Shown one piece after another: positions 62,134-64,000 of a stretch of DNA of 64,000 nucleotides. The notes below the pieces were generated by a model, which saw only the letters and a program-made list of their open reading frames with translations, did no database searches and was not told the origin of the DNA. The stretch is from Tritonibacter horizontis. GTDB lineage: Bacteria > Pseudomonadota > Alphaproteobacteria > Rhodobacterales > Rhodobacteraceae. Position 1 is the stretch's first letter. The number at the start of each line of letters is the position of its first letter. The position numbers and the translations under genes were made by a program. The stretch spans positions 1 to 64,000 of the forward strand of contig NZ_LPUY01000100.1 of assembly GCF_001518015.1 (NCBI RefSeq). Reading direction: 5' to 3'.

Positions 62134-62881
62134 GCCACCCGGCCACCAGCGCCTCTGCATCCGTGCCGCCGATCTGGACGGATGTGGGGGTCACAAATGC
62201 CGGCGTGCCGCGAAGCCCCAGATCGCCTGCGATCTGGCGGTTGCGGGCGATCCGGCTGGTGATCGCGTCGCTGTCCATTTCCACCCTGAGGCGGGTCCAG
62301 TCCAGACCCTGCTCTGCCGCGATCTCGGCAAAAGCGGCCTCTTGAAGGGGGCGGTGCAGCGACCAGAGGGCCGTATGCGTGGCCTCGTATTTTTCCTGCC
62401 CTGCCAAATGTTTGACCGCAAGGGCAAAACGTGCCGCGCGCTCTGATCCGGGCGACAGGATCGGCAGATGGCGCATTTCAACCCGCAGCTCCGGATGGTC
62501 GGCAAGGGCGGCCTTCAACGGCGCGTGCAGCGCCTTGCAGGGGGCGCATTTGTAATCGAAAAACTCGATCACGGTGATCGGCGCGTCCGCCGGACCCAAT
62601 CCGAGGCTAGGCGGTTCGCTGAACAGATCCGGATATTGCGCGATTCTGGCGGTTTGTTGTGCTCTGGCTTCGCGCTCTGACAGGATTTCCATCGCTTCGA
62701 GAATGATGTCCGGGTGGGACAGGATATAGGCGCGCAGCCGTTCTTCGAACTCCTGATCCGACATGTCGCCGAGCGCCGGACCGACAAGGCAGGCCGCCAT
62801 CGCACAGCGTGCAAGGCGCTGGAGCCACCGGCCTGCGCGAGGTCCTGCTGGTTTCCGTCGTGCCAATTTCTGTCGTGCCAT
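62123..62881 (-). CDS. DsbA-family thiol oxidoreductase
   Basis: A 252-residue secreted thioredoxin-fold protein. After an Arg/Lys-rich, hydrophobic signal (LQRLARCAMAACLVGPALG) come an N-terminal helical extension and FFDYKCAPCKALHAPL with the redox-active CAPC, then the family GLRGTPAFVTP cis-Pro loop. Like BdbD/DsbA-type oxidases it acts in the periplasm. ATG 62881 is the start; the upstream frame to 63166 lacks support. Convergent overlap with fpr. Confidence 0.9.
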   Translation of the reverse strand: MARQKLARRKPAGPRAGRWLQRLARCAMAACLVGPALGDMSDQEFEERLRAYILSHPDIILEAMEILSEREARAQQTARIAQYPDLFSEPPSLGLGPADAPITVIEFFDYKCAPCKALHAPLKAALADHPELRVEMRHLPILSPGSERAARFALAVKHLAGQEKYEATHTALWSLHRPLQEAAFAEIAAEQGLDWTRLRVEMDSDAITSRIARNRQIAGDLGLRGTPAFVTPTSVQIGGTDAEALVAGWLSQ

Positions 62882-63168
62882 GTCACGCCCCAGGTTGTCT
62901 GACGTCCAAGCGTGCCAGAGTTTTTGCGATCTGTGGCGGCAAAGAGCATAGGGCGGCGCGCGTTGCCGTCCCCGGTGCGACCTGTGCTGAAAAGGCGCGC
63001 AGATTGGCCGCAAACGCCCGTTTGCCGGGCACTCCGCAGGCCCTGTTGCAGGACGCGCTGCCCGGCCCGCAACGGCGTGCAGGACCGCCCGCGCCGCGGG
63101 ATTAGGTTTGGACCCGCGCCGCCAATTGCGCCATAAGGCCTGAACGGCAACTTCAGGACGGATCACCG

Positions 63169-64000
63169 ATGACCACAGCGCTGACAGGCACCGCGATGAT
63201 CGCTGAGAGCGCAGCGGTGCCGGTGGTCGATGTGGCGCCCTTCAAGACGCAATTGCTGAAATGGGTCGGCAACAAGCAACGCTTCGCCCATGACATCGTC
63301 GCCCATCTGCCGCAGGATTATGGCACCTATTTTGAGCCCTTCCTTGGGGCGGGGGGCGTCATGGCGACCCTGCGTCCGCATCGGGCGGTGGGTTCGGATA
63401 TCTTTGCGCCGCTGGTCGAAATCTGGCAAACGCTCGCTGCCGCGCCGGATCAACTGGTTGGCTGGTATGCGGATCGTCACGCGCAGTTCCACGCCGGCAA
63501 TCGGGTTGAGGTCTACGAGACGATCAAGGCGCGCTATAACGCGGCGCCCAACGGGGCGGATTTCCTGTTCCTATGTCGGGCCTGCTATGGCGGCGTTGTC
63601 CGGTTTCGCCGCAAGGACAACTATATGTCGACGCCCTGCGGCAGCCATCCGGTTATCAGCCCGGAGAAATTCGCCCGTCGCGTGGCGCTGTGGCAAGAGC
63701 GGATGGCGGGCGCGCGGTTTGCATGCCTCGACTACCGTGCCGCGATGGCCCAGGCGCGCGCTGGTGACGTGATTTATTGCGACCCGCCCTATGCTCACTC
63801 GCAAACCATTCTCTATGGCGCGCAGGCCTTTCGTCTGGAGGAGCTGTTTGCCGCCATCACCGCCTGCAAGGCGCGCGGCGTGCGGGTGGCGATGTCCATC
63901 GACGGAACCAAGAAATCCGGCGACGTCTATTGCGATATCGCCATCCCCTCGGGATTGTTTGAACGCGAAATCCTGGTGAACATGGGGCAGTCGATGCTCA
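63169..64000 (+). CDS. Dam-type DNA adenine methylase (D12 class), 3' end outside the window
   Basis: An open frame of 277 codons without a stop before the window edge. KWVGNKQRFAHDIVAHLP, FEPFLGAGGVMATLRP (SAM-binding motif I) and YCDPPYAH (motif IV, DPPY) are clear; the order is typical of D12-class N6-adenine methyltransferases such as Dam. A clear ribosome site is not visible before ATG 63169. Rhodobacterales normally use CcrM, so this may belong to a restriction-modification unit or a phage remnant; the neighbours to the right are not visible. Confidence 0.85.
   Translation, partial: MTTALTGTAMIAESAAVPVVDVAPFKTQLLKWVGNKQRFAHDIVAHLPQDYGTYFEPFLGAGGVMATLRPHRAVGSDIFAPLVEIWQTLAAAPDQLVGWYADRHAQFHAGNRVEVYETIKARYNAAPNGADFLFLCRACYGGVVRFRRKDNYMSTPCGSHPVISPEKFARRVALWQERMAGARFACLDYRAAMAQARAGDVIYCDPPYAHSQTILYGAQAFRLEELFAAITACKARGVRVAMSIDGTKKSGDVYCDIAIPSGLFEREILVNMGQSML

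Noticed and set aside
1-64000. CRISPR array, rRNA operon, insertion sequences
   Set aside because: No direct-repeat/spacer pattern, no rRNA-like sequence, no transposase frame or terminal inverted repeats seen.

Overview
The window is a high-GC, gene-dense stretch of chromosome from an alphaproteobacterium, most likely a member of the Roseobacter group (Rhodobacterales). The evidence is the phaZ/phaC/phaP/phaR layout with CTGC-N3-GCAG operators, a PutA paired with an Lrp-type PutR, class I amine/amino-acid scavenging genes, TRAP and ABC importers in quantity, and a metR/metF pair. No rRNA, IS element, integrase or CRISPR array is visible; one tRNA-Leu(UAA) is present. Many genes are joined by ATGA or TGATG overlaps, so operons are easy to trace.

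Layout. 1-2.2 kb: two alpha/beta hydrolases and a VOC protein. 2.4-7.9 kb: the polyhydroxyalkanoate (PHA) locus: phaZ with a coupled zinc-type DUF6151 gene facing away from phaC, then phaP and the regulator phaR. Four CTGC-N3/4-GCAG sites mark a PhaR regulon, two of them placed on recognisable sigma-70 promoters. 8-10 kb: a DegT/DnrJ-type aminotransferase and an isocitrate-lyase/PEP-mutase family enzyme. 10.3-18.9 kb: amine or amino-acid use: an ABC importer (ATPase, binding protein, two permeases) followed by two glutamine-synthetase-like ligases, a class I amidotransferase and an FAD amine oxidase, resembling a gamma-glutamylation (Puu-type) pathway. 19-21 kb: a coupled DUF1330-TerB-TerB-PhnD-like operon. 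21.3-24.4 kb: valS. 24.8-40.2 kb: an orphan form II CoxL-like molybdenum hydroxylase subunit, a DUF2235 protein, one-carbon genes (homocysteine methyltransferase family, metF, metR with an exact MetR box), a CurA-like reductase, an inositol-phosphatase-family enzyme, a rhomboid protease, putA/putR and tRNA-Leu.

40.4-50.9 kb is a sugar-acid island: TRAP transporter, GntR/FCD regulator, FAH-family and IlvD/Edd-family dehydratases in one operon, a divergent SDR, and a large parallel beta-helix protein preceded by a coupled 36-codon reading frame. It looks like non-phosphorylative sugar oxidation fed by a polysaccharide-active protein.

51.0-62.1 kb is the least familiar part. Read on the minus strand it holds DUF971, an AprA-like flavoprotein, an 8-Cys ferredoxin (AprB-like arrangement) and a HEAT-repeat protein; then a TauA/SsuA/NMT1-like ABC importer with an extra Cys-rich membrane protein, followed without gaps by SCO, PCu(A)C, a diheme cytochrome c and a Crp/Fnr regulator. 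A 7Fe ferredoxin and a ferredoxin-NADP reductase face the other way. I propose this as a candidate undescribed uptake-plus-redox system. The window ends with a DsbA-like protein and the 5' part of a Dam-type DNA adenine methylase.
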